A stretch of DNA of 64,000 nucleotides from Williamsia muralis (GTDB taxonomy: Bacteria > Actinomycetota > Actinomycetes > Mycobacteriales > Mycobacteriaceae). Location of the stretch: the NCBI RefSeq assembly GCF_002735905.1, contig NZ_PEBD01000005.1, positions 62,001 through 126,000 on the forward strand, in the 5' to 3' direction. The notes under the pieces are model-generated. The model saw only the letters and a program-made list of their open reading frames with translations. It was not told where the DNA came from and made no database searches. The position numbers and the translations under genes were made by a program. Positions 37,608 to 46,154 of the stretch are shown here, one piece after another. The number at the start of each line of letters is the position of its first letter. The stretch's first letter is position 1.

Positions 37608-39454
37608 CCGCCGATGTCGACGCACGGATCGTGTTGAACGCCGCTGCGCCACTGGTGCCCTTCAATCAGGCCGGCGTGCTCAGCGCCGCCGATGTCCATG
37701 TGGCTCAACGACTTGCTGCACTGTCCAAGACCGACATCGAGCCGGCGGTGTTGATCGCGACCGCGCTGGCAGTGCGCGCGGTCCGGTTGGGGTCGGTCTG
37801 TGTGGAGGTCAACCGGCTCTCCGAGATGGCCATCGATGACGAGGAGTCGGGGATCGATCCGGACACGTTGCCGTGGCCGGACCCGGCCGACGTCGTCAGA
37901 GCGCTCGAGTCGAGTCCTCTGCTGACGGGTGCCGCAGCGGGACCGTTGAGGCCGCTTCATCTCGCACACACGCCCGAGGGTCCACTGCTCTACCTCCGTC
38001 GCTACTTCCAACAGGAACAGCGAATCCGTGAGCTCCTCGACAACCGGGCCCGTACGCACCCGGATCTCGACGCCGGGCGATTGTCGGAGGGGCTCCACCG
38101 GCATTTCCCCGACGCCGGTCCCGACCGACAGCGGATTGCTGCTGCCCTGGCGACGGCCGGGTGGACAACGGTCATCGCAGGGGGACCGGGCACCGGTAAG
38201 ACGCACACCGTTGCGCGGGTACTGGCCCTCATGTTCGACGAGTACGGACCGGGTCTTCGCGTTGCTCTGGCTGCGCCGACGGGCAGGGCAGCGGCCCAAC
38301 TCGAGGCATCGGTGCGCGCTCAGGCACCCGAACTCGGGCTTCCGGAGCATCTGACGGCAACCACCCTTCACCGGTTACTCGGATGGCGGCCGGGAAACCG
38401 CAGCCGATTCGCACACGACAGCACGAACCGGCTGCCTCACGACTTGGTGGTCGTCGACGAGACGTCGATGGTGTCGCTGACGATGATGTCGCGACTACTC
38501 GATGCCTTGCGCCCCCAATCCAGGCTTGTCCTGGTGGGGGACCCTGATCAACTGGCCTCCGTGGATGCCGGGGCTGTGCTCGCCGATCTGGTCGCGAGGC
38601 CCGTCACCGAGCAGACCAATCCGGTGCTGAGCAGTCTGGTCGCCGAGGACCTCGAACCCGACGCCGACAACGTAGACGCGCTGTCGGTCGAGGAGCGTGA
38701 ACAGCTGGGGGGAGGAGTGATCCGTCTGACGCGGGTACGCCGGTTCGGGGAGAGGATCGAACAGTTGGCTGCGGCTGTGCGCCGGGGCGATGCCGATGAG
38801 GTGATCGATCTCCTCGGCGCCGGCCATGACGAGTTCGAACTCGTCGGGTTCGACACTCTCGAATCGGTGCGGCGCGACGTCGTCGACTCCGCCACCGCAG
38901 TGCGCGTGGCCGCGGAGGCCGGGGATGCCGCGGCGGCCCTGGCCGGACTGAGCTCGCATCGACTGCTGTGTGCTCATCGGGAAGGTACGTCGGGCGTCGA
39001 ATACTGGTCACGATTGGCGACCGAATGGATCGACGCACCGGAGGAGGCTTTCGACACGGGCCGGTGGTTCGCCGGACAACCACTACTGGTGACCGCAAAC
39101 GATTACGACACAGGCATCTACAACGGAGATACCGGGGTGGTGGTGAACATCGACGGCAGGCCGATGGTGGCGTTCGCGCGCGGCCAGTCGATCAAAATGC
39201 TGCATCCGTCTCAGCTGGTGTCGGCAACGTCGGTGTATGCCATGACAATTCACCGCAGCCAAGGCTCACAATACGAGTCCGTGTCCGTGGTGATCCCTCC
39301 GGAGCGGTCATCCCTGCTGACACGCGAACTGCTCTATACAGCCATCACCCGGGCCAGTGCTCGCGTGCGGCTCGTCGGCACCGAAGAGGCCATCAGGGCC
39401 GGTGTGAATCGGAAAGTGCTGCGCGCAAGCGGCTTACGGACCAGGCTCGAGTGA
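37604..39454 (+). CDS. recD: Exodeoxyribonuclease V subunit alpha (RecD helicase)
   Basis: 616 residues from GTG 37604, overlapping the recB stop by 4 nt (GTGA). SF1B 5'-3' helicase: Walker A VIAGGPGTGKTHTVARVLAL (Lys199), Walker B DLVVVDETSMVSLTMMSRLL, RLVLVGDPDQLASVDAGAVL, and the C-terminal ATSVYAMTIHRSQGSQYESV and LLYTAITRASARVRLVG. The N-terminal domain (about 1-130) binds RecC. Longer readings into recB are rejected. The set of three genes completes a RecBCD enzyme for double-strand-break processing and degradation of linear foreign DNA. Confidence 0.96.
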   Translation: MTADVDARIVLNAAAPLVPFNQAGVLSAADVHVAQRLAALSKTDIEPAVLIATALAVRAVRLGSVCVEVNRLSEMAIDDEESGIDPDTLPWPDPADVVRALESSPLLTGAAAGPLRPLHLAHTPEGPLLYLRRYFQQEQRIRELLDNRARTHPDLDAGRLSEGLHRHFPDAGPDRQRIAAALATAGWTTVIAGGPGTGKTHTVARVLALMFDEYGPGLRVALAAPTGRAAAQLEASVRAQAPELGLPEHLTATTLHRLLGWRPGNRSRFAHDSTNRLPHDLVVVDETSMVSLTMMSRLLDALRPQSRLVLVGDPDQLASVDAGAVLADLVARPVTEQTNPVLSSLVAEDLEPDADNVDALSVEEREQLGGGVIRLTRVRRFGERIEQLAAAVRRGDADEVIDLLGAGHDEFELVGFDTLESVRRDVVDSATAVRVAAEAGDAAAALAGLSSHRLLCAHREGTSGVEYWSRLATEWIDAPEEAFDTGRWFAGQPLLVTANDYDTGIYNGDTGVVVNIDGRPMVAFARGQSIKMLHPSQLVSATSVYAMTIHRSQGSQYESVSVVIPPERSSLLTRELLYTAITRASARVRLVGTEEAIRAGVNRKVLRASGLRTRLE

Positions 39455-39455
39455 G

Positions 39456-40232
39456 CTAGGGCGAGAAGCGTAGGGCGTCGAACGCTTCCGCGTCGGGCTG
39501 GAGCGCCATTCGCTGAAACCACTCGGTTCGCAGGACATCCCAGCGAACGTCCTCCGGCAGGGCAGCGAGCATGGTCATTGCGCCACCTCTGGCGATCTCG
39601 CTCTTGTGTGCGGACAAGGCGTCCCACTTGGTCTGCAGCCACGCGGTCACGTCGACGAAGAGATCTATCTCCTCGTCGGGGACCCCGGGCAGCGGCCCCA
39701 CCGGGCGGTTCGCCTGTTTTCTCACCGCAGGCCAGAGAAGCTGGGCAGCCGAGAACGGCATGGTGGCCTGGTAGAGGAGTTTCGGCCGCCAGGGTGGGCC
39801 CGCCTCGGGGTACAGCTGCGGGTATCCGGCTGCTCCGATCGCAGCAACCGCAACGCGATGTGTCTGGATGTGGTCGGGGTGCCCGTACACACCCATCGGG
39901 TCATACGTCAGCACGGTGTCCGGCCGGAATGCCCGGATATGGGCGACCACCGACTCGACCAGTTCATCAAAAGGGGCATCGCAGAACGAGCGATAGTCCT
40001 CTGTGGTGTCGGTGACACCGAGATCTGCATACCCCAACAGCCTCGGGGCACCGGCATTCAGTATCTGGAGGGACCGCTGCAGTTCGCCGGCCCGTTCGGA
40101 GCCCGGGGGCCACGTACACGTCACAACCGACGTGCGACCGCCGAGTTCTGCGCATCGGAGGAGGACACCCCCTGTCCAGAGCGCTTCGTCATCGGGATGC
40201 GCGTGGATGCAGAGCAGACTCGGATGCGACAC
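39456..40232 (-). CDS. PIG-L/LmbE-family deacetylase (MshB-like)
   Basis: 258 residues from GTG 40232. The zinc site motifs are LLCIHAHPDDEALWTGGVLL and the later DPMGVYGHPDHIQTHR, typical of MshB, Mca and related N-acetylglucosaminyl deacetylases. In mycothiol-making bacteria such enzymes act in mycothiol synthesis or conjugate hydrolysis, but the sequence could also serve another N-acetylated sugar. A TAGTCT hexamer 6 nt before the GTG and absence of a Shine-Dalgarno sequence indicate leaderless transcription. It converges on recD with stops 1 nt apart. Confidence 0.85.
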   Translation of the reverse strand: MSHPSLLCIHAHPDDEALWTGGVLLRCAELGGRTSVVTCTWPPGSERAGELQRSLQILNAGAPRLLGYADLGVTDTTEDYRSFCDAPFDELVESVVAHIRAFRPDTVLTYDPMGVYGHPDHIQTHRVAVAAIGAAGYPQLYPEAGPPWRPKLLYQATMPFSAAQLLWPAVRKQANRPVGPLPGVPDEEIDLFVDVTAWLQTKWDALSAHKSEIARGGAMTMLAALPEDVRWDVLRTEWFQRMALQPDAEAFDALRFSP

Positions 40233-40238
40233 GGGTCC

Positions 40239-40244
40239 AGACTA
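40239..40244 (-). promoter_or_regulatory. -10 box of a leaderless deacetylase promoter
   Basis: TAGTCT on the minus strand ends 6 nt before the deacetylase GTG at 40232; no ribosome site is present. Confidence 0.5.
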
Positions 40245-40435
40245 GTCCGAGCCGTCTGCGGTCCGGCCCGAGATGGTGGTCGAGAAACCGCCGATTCGTG
40301 GGCGTCGATCCTGCAGCCGACGCAGTGGAGCGCCGACCAGACCCTGCGGTCACGCGAACTCCTCCGACAGAACGCAGGTGGGTGAGTCCGGGCCTGTCGA
40401 TGCACGATCGGTGGGCACAGCGCACAATTGCACCC

Positions 40436-41029
40436 ATGGCCATCATCAACAAGGGCTTCGGGGCCCGCCGCCGGCAGAAGGACGATCGGCTACCGCCAGG
40501 GCAATACCTGACCCGCGACTTCCCCGTCCTGACCGCCGGACCCACCCCGGCGATCCGACAGGAGCAGTGGGGCTTCGACGTCAAAGGGCGAGACGGTGAG
40601 CTGCAGAGCTGGACGTGGGACGAGTTCATGGCGCTGCCCCAGGAGGACGTCACCGTCGACATCCATTGCGTGACGGCGTGGTCCAAGCTCGACACGACGT
40701 GGCGGGGAGTCTCGCTGGATGTGCTCCTCGGTGAAGACGTCGATCCCGACGGTTTCATCCTGGCCCACTGTTATGGCGGGTACACCACCAATGTGCCGCT
40801 GGAAGATGTCCTCGACGGCAAGGCGTGGGTTGCGCACACCTTTGACGGTGAGCCACTTGCCGCCGAACACGGTGGGCCGGCACGACTGTTGATCCCGCAC
40901 CTGTATTTCTGGAAGTCAGCCAAGTGGGTCAACGGTCTGACGATCTTGGACGACGACGTGCCGGGCTTCTGGGAGACCAACGGATACCACAACCACGGAG
41001 ACCCGTGGAAAGAAGAGCGGTATTGGTGA
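40436..41029 (+). CDS. Cytoplasmic sulfite-oxidase-fold molybdopterin oxidoreductase
   Basis: 197 residues from ATG 40436. The SUOX/YedY-type molybdopterin domain is recognised by VDIHCVTAWSKLDTTWRGVS with the molybdenum-ligand Cys78, HCYGGYTTNVPLEDVLDGKA, GPARLLIPHLYFWKSAKWVN and the end NGYHNHGDPWKEERYW. No Tat signal or membrane segment is present, so unlike MsrP it should be cytoplasmic, with pterin probably as the Mo-molybdopterin form. The stop overlaps the GTG of a flavin reductase (GTGA), which is the obvious electron donor. The substrate is unknown. Confidence 0.85.
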   Translation: MAIINKGFGARRRQKDDRLPPGQYLTRDFPVLTAGPTPAIRQEQWGFDVKGRDGELQSWTWDEFMALPQEDVTVDIHCVTAWSKLDTTWRGVSLDVLLGEDVDPDGFILAHCYGGYTTNVPLEDVLDGKAWVAHTFDGEPLAAEHGGPARLLIPHLYFWKSAKWVNGLTILDDDVPGFWETNGYHNHGDPWKEERYW

Positions 41030-41742
41030 ACGGCTGGCGGCCCGCGACGGTGGTCGCGGCCGAGATGGAGACGCAAACCGCACGCACCCTGCGCTTACGG
41101 CTGCCTGATCGCGGCCGGGTGCTGCCGGGTCAACACGTCGACATCCGCCTGACCGCCGAGGATGGGTATCAGGCGGTGAGGTCCTACTCGATTGCCGCGG
41201 CCACCGGTGACGACCTGCTCGAGACCACCGTCGAGGAGCTCGAGGACGGAGAGGTCTCGCCTTACCTCGTGTACGACCTGCAGGTGGGTGACCAGGTGGA
41301 GGTCCGCGGGCCGATCGGTCGCTGGTTCGTCTGGAGGCCGAACGAACAGAACCCGGTGCAGCTGATCGCAGGTGGATCAGGCGTGGTGCCACTCATGTCG
41401 ATGATCCGGGAACACGAACACGCGTCCTCCCAGGCGCCTTTTCGGCTCTTCTATTCGCTGCGCACACCCGCAAGTCGCTACTACGCGCAGGAACTGGAAA
41501 GCCTGGTCGCTTCTGAACGACTGCGTGTGGACTACGTGTACACCCGGCAGGCGCCTGAATCGTCGACGCGACCGGCCGGTCGGCCGGACATCGCCGAGTT
41601 CGCGGCCGCTCTGATCCCGGTGGGCCTCGATCCGCAGGTGCGGGTCTGCGGGCCAACGGCTTTCGTCGAACAGTATGCGCAGTGGCTACTCGATCTGGGT
41701 TATCCCGCCGCGAACATCCGTACCGAGCGTTTCGGAGGGTGA
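41026..41742 (+). CDS. FAD/NAD(P)H ferredoxin-reductase-like oxidoreductase
   Basis: 238 residues from GTG 41026. The FNR-type FAD domain has VRSYSIA (flavin-binding RxYS) and DQVEVRGPIGRW; the nucleotide domain has LIAGGSGVVPLMSMIREHEH and VCGPTAFVEQYAQWLLDLGY. The common C-terminal 2Fe-2S domain of phthalate-dioxygenase-type reductases is missing, as is any membrane part. Translational coupling to the molybdopterin protein suggests it passes electrons from NAD(P)H to the molybdenum centre. A soluble MsrPQ-like two-component system is a reasonable analogy but not proven. Confidence 0.87.
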   Translation: MNGWRPATVVAAEMETQTARTLRLRLPDRGRVLPGQHVDIRLTAEDGYQAVRSYSIAAATGDDLLETTVEELEDGEVSPYLVYDLQVGDQVEVRGPIGRWFVWRPNEQNPVQLIAGGSGVVPLMSMIREHEHASSQAPFRLFYSLRTPASRYYAQELESLVASERLRVDYVYTRQAPESSTRPAGRPDIAEFAAALIPVGLDPQVRVCGPTAFVEQYAQWLLDLGYPAANIRTERFGG

Positions 41743-41766
41743 GACCTCACATGGAAAGCAGAATCC

Positions 41767-42813
41767 TTGAGACGACATGACCCCGAGTGGCGTGCATTCG
41801 CGTCCGACAACTACGCCGGAGTGCTGCCAGAGGTGTTGACTGCCATCGCCGAGGCGAACGGTGGCCATCAGGTCTCTTATGGCGAAGACGACTACACCGA
41901 CGCGCTGCGGGCGGTCATCCGCAACGAATTCGGTTCCCGCGCCGAGGTTTTTCCTGTCTTCAACGGAACCGGCGCCAATGTGGTGGCGCTGACATCGCTC
42001 ATGCCGCGTTGGGGCGCTGCGATCGTCACGGAGTCTGCGCATGTCCACACCGACGAAGGCGGTGCGCCCGAACGCGTCAGTGGTATCAAGCTGCTGACGG
42101 TGCCCACCCCGGACGGCAAGCTGACGCCGGAACTGATCGCGACGGAGGCTTATGGCTGGGGTTTCGAGCATCGGGCACAGCCAGCTGTGGTCAGCCTGAC
42201 CCAGGTCACCGAGCTCGGGACGCTCTACACCCCCGCAGAGATCGCGGCCAACGCCGACTTCGCTCACCGGAACAACATGGCGTTGCATGTCGACGGCGCA
42301 CGGCTGTGGAATGCGGCTGCGGCCCTGCAGATGCCGATGGGGCGGTTCACCACCGACGTCGGTGTGGACATCGTCAGCCTCGGTGCCACCAAGGTCGGTG
42401 CGCTCGGCGCCGAGGCGATCGTGGTGATCGACCCAGACCGGGTCGACGGCTTGATCTATCTACGCAAACTGAGCATGCAGCTGGCCAGCAAGATGAGATT
42501 CATCTCGGCGCAACTGCTGGCACTGTTCGAGGACGGCAACGGTATCCGCGCTGCCGCGCACGCCAACGCGATGGCCGCGCGTCTACGAAGTGGTCTCGAA
42601 GGTGTTCCGGGGCTTCGTTTCGCGCAGTCCACCGAGTCGAACGCCGTGTTCGCCGTCCTCGATCGCGCAGCCGCCGAACGGGTCCGTGAGTCGTGGCGTT
42701 TCTACAACTGGGATGAGGCGGGAGGAACGGTGCGATGGATGTGTTCCTTCGACACCACCGACGACGACGTGGACCGCTTCATCGAGAACATCAGAAAAGA
42801 GCTCGCACGCTGA
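41767..42813 (+). CDS. Low-specificity L-threonine aldolase-family enzyme
   Basis: 348 residues, probably from TTG 41767 (MRRHDPEWRAFASDNYAGVL). Fold-type I PLP enzyme: FASDNYAGVLPEVL, FPVFNGTGANVVAL, ALHVDGARLWNAAAALQMPM (Asp binding the PLP nitrogen) and SLGATKVGALGAEAIVVIDP with the PLP Lys. It cleaves threonine or related beta-hydroxy amino acids to glycine and an aldehyde. It would supply glycine, which the gcvP riboswitch in this window senses, though the genes are far apart. A 9-codon ATG mini-ORF lies in the 24 nt upstream in another frame. Confidence 0.9.
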   Translation: MRRHDPEWRAFASDNYAGVLPEVLTAIAEANGGHQVSYGEDDYTDALRAVIRNEFGSRAEVFPVFNGTGANVVALTSLMPRWGAAIVTESAHVHTDEGGAPERVSGIKLLTVPTPDGKLTPELIATEAYGWGFEHRAQPAVVSLTQVTELGTLYTPAEIAANADFAHRNNMALHVDGARLWNAAAALQMPMGRFTTDVGVDIVSLGATKVGALGAEAIVVIDPDRVDGLIYLRKLSMQLASKMRFISAQLLALFEDGNGIRAAAHANAMAARLRSGLEGVPGLRFAQSTESNAVFAVLDRAAAERVRESWRFYNWDEAGGTVRWMCSFDTTDDDVDRFIENIRKELAR

Positions 42814-42831
42814 TCGTGTGCGCCTCCCGAC

Positions 42832-44178
42832 CTACGTCCGATCGGTGGCACCTCCGAGTTGATGACGCAGTGCGTCGGATACTTCTGGCCACCGGAAGCG
42901 ATGCCCGATCGCGGTGAGCCGGGACGGCACCACATGCTGGTTGGCCAACGCGAGTTCGCGAGCACCTTGCGCGCCGAGGATCAGTTGTGGGCCCAGGCTG
43001 GGCACGGGCACGATCGCCGGCCGGTGCACCGCCCGAGCCAAGGCGGCGGTGTAGTCGCTGTTCCGCACGGCATTGGGTGCCACCGCATTGATCGGTCCCC
43101 GCACCGTTTCGTCGACGATGGCGCGATGGTAGATGTCCACCAGATCGTCGATCGCGATCCACGGCAGCCACTGCCTGCCGTCCCCGATCCGCCCGCCGAA
43201 CCCCACCGTGAACAGTGGGCGTAGCAGCCGTAGTGTGCCACCGGCCGCAGCCTGCACGATCCCGGTGCGGACGTTGACCACCCGGACGCCGGAGTCGCCT
43301 GCGGCTTCGGTCGCCGCCTCCCAGTCGGCGACAACGTCGGCAAGGAAGCCCTCACCACGCGAGGCGTTCTCGTCGAGCTGCTCGTCGCCGCGGTCGTACC
43401 CGTAGAAGCCCACGGCCGAGGCGCAGATGAGCGCGGGCTGGGGTGTGGTGGCCGCAATCACCGACGACAACTGTGCCGTGGGGTCGATGCGGCTGTCGCG
43501 GACCGCTCGTTTGTGGCTGTCACTGAATCGGCCCGCGATGGATTCGCCGGCCAGGTGGACCACTGCGTCGACGCCGTCCACCAAGTCTGGTGCCGGATTG
43601 TGGGGATCCCAGCGTCGCTCGTCTCCGTGGGAGGGATCGCGGCGTACGAGTGAGATCACCCGGTGCCCGCCGGTGGTCAAGAAGGCCTTGAGGGCGGTAC
43701 CCACCAGGCCGGATGAGCCGGTCATCGCAATGGTCATCGGTCCGCGCCCGGACTCGTTCGCCCATGCGTGGGCCGCCAGGTCGTCGGCGAGCTGGCGATG
43801 CCGGTAGCGAAACATGGGCCGTAGCAACGCAGTCGGGACGGGCGTGTCGACCGTGTCGGTGACCAGAGTGGAGTTCGCGTCGACGGCAGAGAATCCGTGA
43901 TGATGCGTCCACGTCAGCACAGACTTCAGTGGCCACGAGTCCAGCTTGTCCACGAACTGATTGGGCGGGTGGTACCTCGACGGCTGATGCCGCGCGACCC
44001 ATTTCAGTCCACCCGGGAACCCCAACACCGCAGTTCCGTCACTGAGCGACTCGGCTTCTTTGATCAACGACGGTGGTCCCCAGGGTGGCGCCAGCCGCGT
44101 GAAGGCGCCCGGCCGTCCGTGCCAGGCGAACACCTCGTCTACAGGTGTGGGGACGGTACTCGAATGCGTGATGCCCAT
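42832..44178 (-). CDS. SRPBCC-SDR39U1 fusion (TIGR01777 family)
   Basis: 448 residues with two domains. Residues 1-145 form a START/SRPBCC ligand-binding fold (PVDEVFAWHGRPGAFTRLAP, GFSAVDANSTLVTDTVDTPV). Residues 148-440 form an atypical short-chain dehydrogenase of the TIGR01777 type: MTIAMTGSSGLVGTALKAFL with its nucleotide loop, VVHLAGESIAGR, and the Tyr of CASAVGFYGYDRG. A C-terminal DUF1731 segment (GPQLILGAQGARELALANQH) completes the family. The fusion is usual in actinobacteria but the reaction is unknown. A TAGCGT hexamer 6 nt before ATG 44178 suggests a leaderless mRNA. Confidence 0.9.
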   Translation of the reverse strand: MGITHSSTVPTPVDEVFAWHGRPGAFTRLAPPWGPPSLIKEAESLSDGTAVLGFPGGLKWVARHQPSRYHPPNQFVDKLDSWPLKSVLTWTHHHGFSAVDANSTLVTDTVDTPVPTALLRPMFRYRHRQLADDLAAHAWANESGRGPMTIAMTGSSGLVGTALKAFLTTGGHRVISLVRRDPSHGDERRWDPHNPAPDLVDGVDAVVHLAGESIAGRFSDSHKRAVRDSRIDPTAQLSSVIAATTPQPALICASAVGFYGYDRGDEQLDENASRGEGFLADVVADWEAATEAAGDSGVRVVNVRTGIVQAAAGGTLRLLRPLFTVGFGGRIGDGRQWLPWIAIDDLVDIYHRAIVDETVRGPINAVAPNAVRNSDYTAALARAVHRPAIVPVPSLGPQLILGAQGARELALANQHVVPSRLTAIGHRFRWPEVSDALRHQLGGATDRT

Positions 44179-44184
44179 GGGCCC

Positions 44185-44190
44185 ACGCTA
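44185..44190 (-). promoter_or_regulatory. -10 box of a leaderless TIGR01777-gene promoter
   Basis: TAGCGT on the minus strand ends 6 nt before ATG 44178; no Shine-Dalgarno sequence in between. Confidence 0.5.
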
Positions 44191-44218
44191 CGCATCGGTG
44201 ATATGTCTGCGCGCATCG

Positions 44219-44725
44219 TCAGCCCTGCTGCTTTGCCCACTCCTCGATTCTCGAGGCGCTCTCGGCGGGGGAGAGGTCCTCGATCCGGGTCATCACCGAC
44301 CATCGCACCCCGAAAGGGTCGCGCACCGAGCCGAACCGATCACCGGAGACGAATGTCTGTACCTCCTCGCGGATGACCGCACCCGCATCGACGGCCCGCT
44401 GCACCACGGAATCCACGTCGGTGACGTAGACGGCGATCGAGTAGCAGTCGCAGTCCCCGTCTGGCCTCGGCACCAGTCCATACTGAGGGTTGGGGTCGCC
44501 CAGTTGTAACCGCCCCGTCCCGAAGTCGAGGTCGGCATGCGCGACAATCGGTTCACCGTCGGGACCGGGGAAGTCGGTGCGCTGTTCAACGTGTGCCCCG
44601 AAGACGTTGCTGTAGAACTCGATTGCCTCGGCAGCTGGCGTGACGACGATGAAGGGTGTGAGGGAGGTATAGCCGTGGGGGATTCCGTGATCGGTGAATT
44701 GCCCGGTGGCAGCGTGGATACTCAT
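44219..44725 (-). CDS. VOC-family (glyoxalase/PhnB-like) protein
   Basis: 168 residues from ATG 44725 (MSIHAATGQFTDHGIPHGYT). PhnB-like vicinal-oxygen-chelate fold: TPFIVVTPAAEAIEFYSNVF, GAHVEQRTDFPGPDGEPIVA, GDRFGSVRDPFGVRWSVMTR and a C-terminal helix. Members bind metal or act as resistance/isomerase proteins; the function here is open. It is divergent from the AraC-type gene with only 35 nt between start codons, so the regulator probably controls it. Confidence 0.87.
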   Translation of the reverse strand: MSIHAATGQFTDHGIPHGYTSLTPFIVVTPAAEAIEFYSNVFGAHVEQRTDFPGPDGEPIVAHADLDFGTGRLQLGDPNPQYGLVPRPDGDCDCYSIAVYVTDVDSVVQRAVDAGAVIREEVQTFVSGDRFGSVRDPFGVRWSVMTRIEDLSPAESASRIEEWAKQQG

Positions 44726-44760
44726 GAAGGCGATGGTCCACCGACGCAGGGTGTGAGCGC

Positions 44761-45609
44761 TTGAAGAAACGCGACAGTTCCCACCATGGGCCCATCGGGC
44801 CGCGTGGTGACCTGCGCCCAGGCGCCCGTGGCGTACAGATCTCACGCCTCGCGGTCCCTCCCGGACACCGGGCCGGGAGCCTTCTACGGCATGTCTGGAT
44901 CGCATCCTGGAACCTTCCGGCACCGATCGTTCAACCAGTCCTCGAACACCCCGGCGGGAACGTGGTCGTCGAGCCGGACAAGGCTGCCCTCTACTGCGTC
45001 AGTCAGGGGACCAGTGAGCAGAAGCTCGAGGGGAAGAGCTGGGCCGCGGCAGTTCTGTTGCGACCCGCCGCGATCACGCTGCTGACAGGCAGATCGATGG
45101 CGGGTTCGACGGCCGGCGGACCGGTGTTGCCGATCGGCGAGCCTTTGCCCATCCCCGGCCGGGGCGATGTCGCAGGAGCCGTGCGGACGGCGATGCGCTC
45201 ATGTTCGGAACCGGATCGGCGCGCCTACGAGGAGGTCCTGTCCGTATACCTCGACTGGGCCACGCAGTGGGAGATCGACGACGAAGGCGAGTTGATCAAC
45301 CGGGTCGTCGATGTGGTCGAAGACGATGACGGGCCGCGCCGCGTCGCCGAGCTCGCAGACGCGGTGAACATGTCCACGCGAGCCCTTCAGCGGTTGTGCG
45401 TACATCGAACGGGCCTGAGCCCCAAGTGGTTGATCCAGCGTCGCCGGTTGCAAGACGCCGCGCTCGCCCTGCGTGAAGGCCAGTTGTCGGTAGCGGATGT
45501 GGCAGCGTCACTTGGTTACTCCGATCAGGCTCACCTGGCCCGCGAGTTCAAGGCGGTTGTCGGTCGGACACCCAGTGACTATGTGCGGTCTGCCGCCCGG
45601 CGGGAATGA
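44761..45609 (+). CDS. AraC-family transcriptional regulator
   Basis: 282 residues, TTG start at 44761. The C-terminal about 100 residues are an AraC DNA-binding domain with two helix-turn-helices: RVAELADAVNMSTRALQRLC and LSVADVAASLGYSDQAHLAR, then EFKAVVGRTPSDYVRSA. The N-terminal part (LLRHVWIASWNLP, QKLEGKSWAAAVLLRP) resembles the DUF6597 effector domain. Being divergent from the VOC gene across a 35-nt gap, it is likely to regulate that gene and itself. The start codon is uncertain because no ribosome site is seen. Confidence 0.87.
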   Translation: MKKRDSSHHGPIGPRGDLRPGARGVQISRLAVPPGHRAGSLLRHVWIASWNLPAPIVQPVLEHPGGNVVVEPDKAALYCVSQGTSEQKLEGKSWAAAVLLRPAAITLLTGRSMAGSTAGGPVLPIGEPLPIPGRGDVAGAVRTAMRSCSEPDRRAYEEVLSVYLDWATQWEIDDEGELINRVVDVVEDDDGPRRVAELADAVNMSTRALQRLCVHRTGLSPKWLIQRRRLQDAALALREGQLSVADVAASLGYSDQAHLAREFKAVVGRTPSDYVRSAARRE

Positions 45610-45623
45610 CGTCGCGGTGTCGG

Positions 45624-46004
45624 TCAGCCCCGGCGTCCGATTCCCAGCAGGCCACGCACCATCGCCTCGGCGGATGCCACCGGTGCAAGCAGCGTTTCGG
45701 CGACATCGACGATGTTCTCCACCCGTCCGACAACACGTTCGATCCGTTCGACCACCGCGACCATTTTCGTGACCGTGCTGTCCACCCGCGTCAGTGTCGC
45801 CGAGAAGTCGTCCATGGCTGCGCCGAAACTGCCGAGGGTCGTGTCGAATCCGGCCATCGCCTTGTCGAAGTCGGTCAGGGCCCCGCCGAGGTCACCGATG
45901 ATCGTGTCCAGTTGCCCGACAGTGATGTCTGCGTTCATCGCCGCTTGCGCCAGCTTCCGGAAACGCTGCCGTTCGTGGCCGTCTTCTCCGCTGTCCGTTG
46001 TCAC
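45624..46004 (-). CDS. Small protein with a continuous heptad-repeat coiled coil
   Basis: 126 residues from GTG 46004 (a GTG directly upstream is equally possible). Hydrophobic residues occur every seventh position without a break: Leu32, Leu39, Phe46, Phe53, Phe60, Phe67, Val74, Met81, Ile88, Val95. A second row lies four residues later (Ile36, Leu43, Met50, Leu57, Met64, Leu71, Val78, Val85, Val92). This is a roughly 65-residue coiled coil, followed by a short hydrophobic tail (VASAEAMVRGLLGIGRRG). Phasin-like surface coating or a structural rod are options; I do not recognise the family. A much longer reading to 46676 overlaps the divergent dehydrogenase and is rejected. Confidence 0.72.
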   Translation of the reverse strand: MTTDSGEDGHERQRFRKLAQAAMNADITVGQLDTIIGDLGGALTDFDKAMAGFDTTLGSFGAAMDDFSATLTRVDSTVTKMVAVVERIERVVGRVENIVDVAETLLAPVASAEAMVRGLLGIGRRG

Positions 46005-46154
46005 CACGCCCCAAGTATCTTCTCCGCGCCTCGGCAGTGCGGGCAATTCGCAAAGCCGCCGTAGCTCGGACTGCCGCCCGCGTCGTTCTTTATGCTCTGT
46101 TCGGATGCGCCGGGTGAACGTCATGCCGGGTATTGGACGCGAGGAGGCGCCGTG

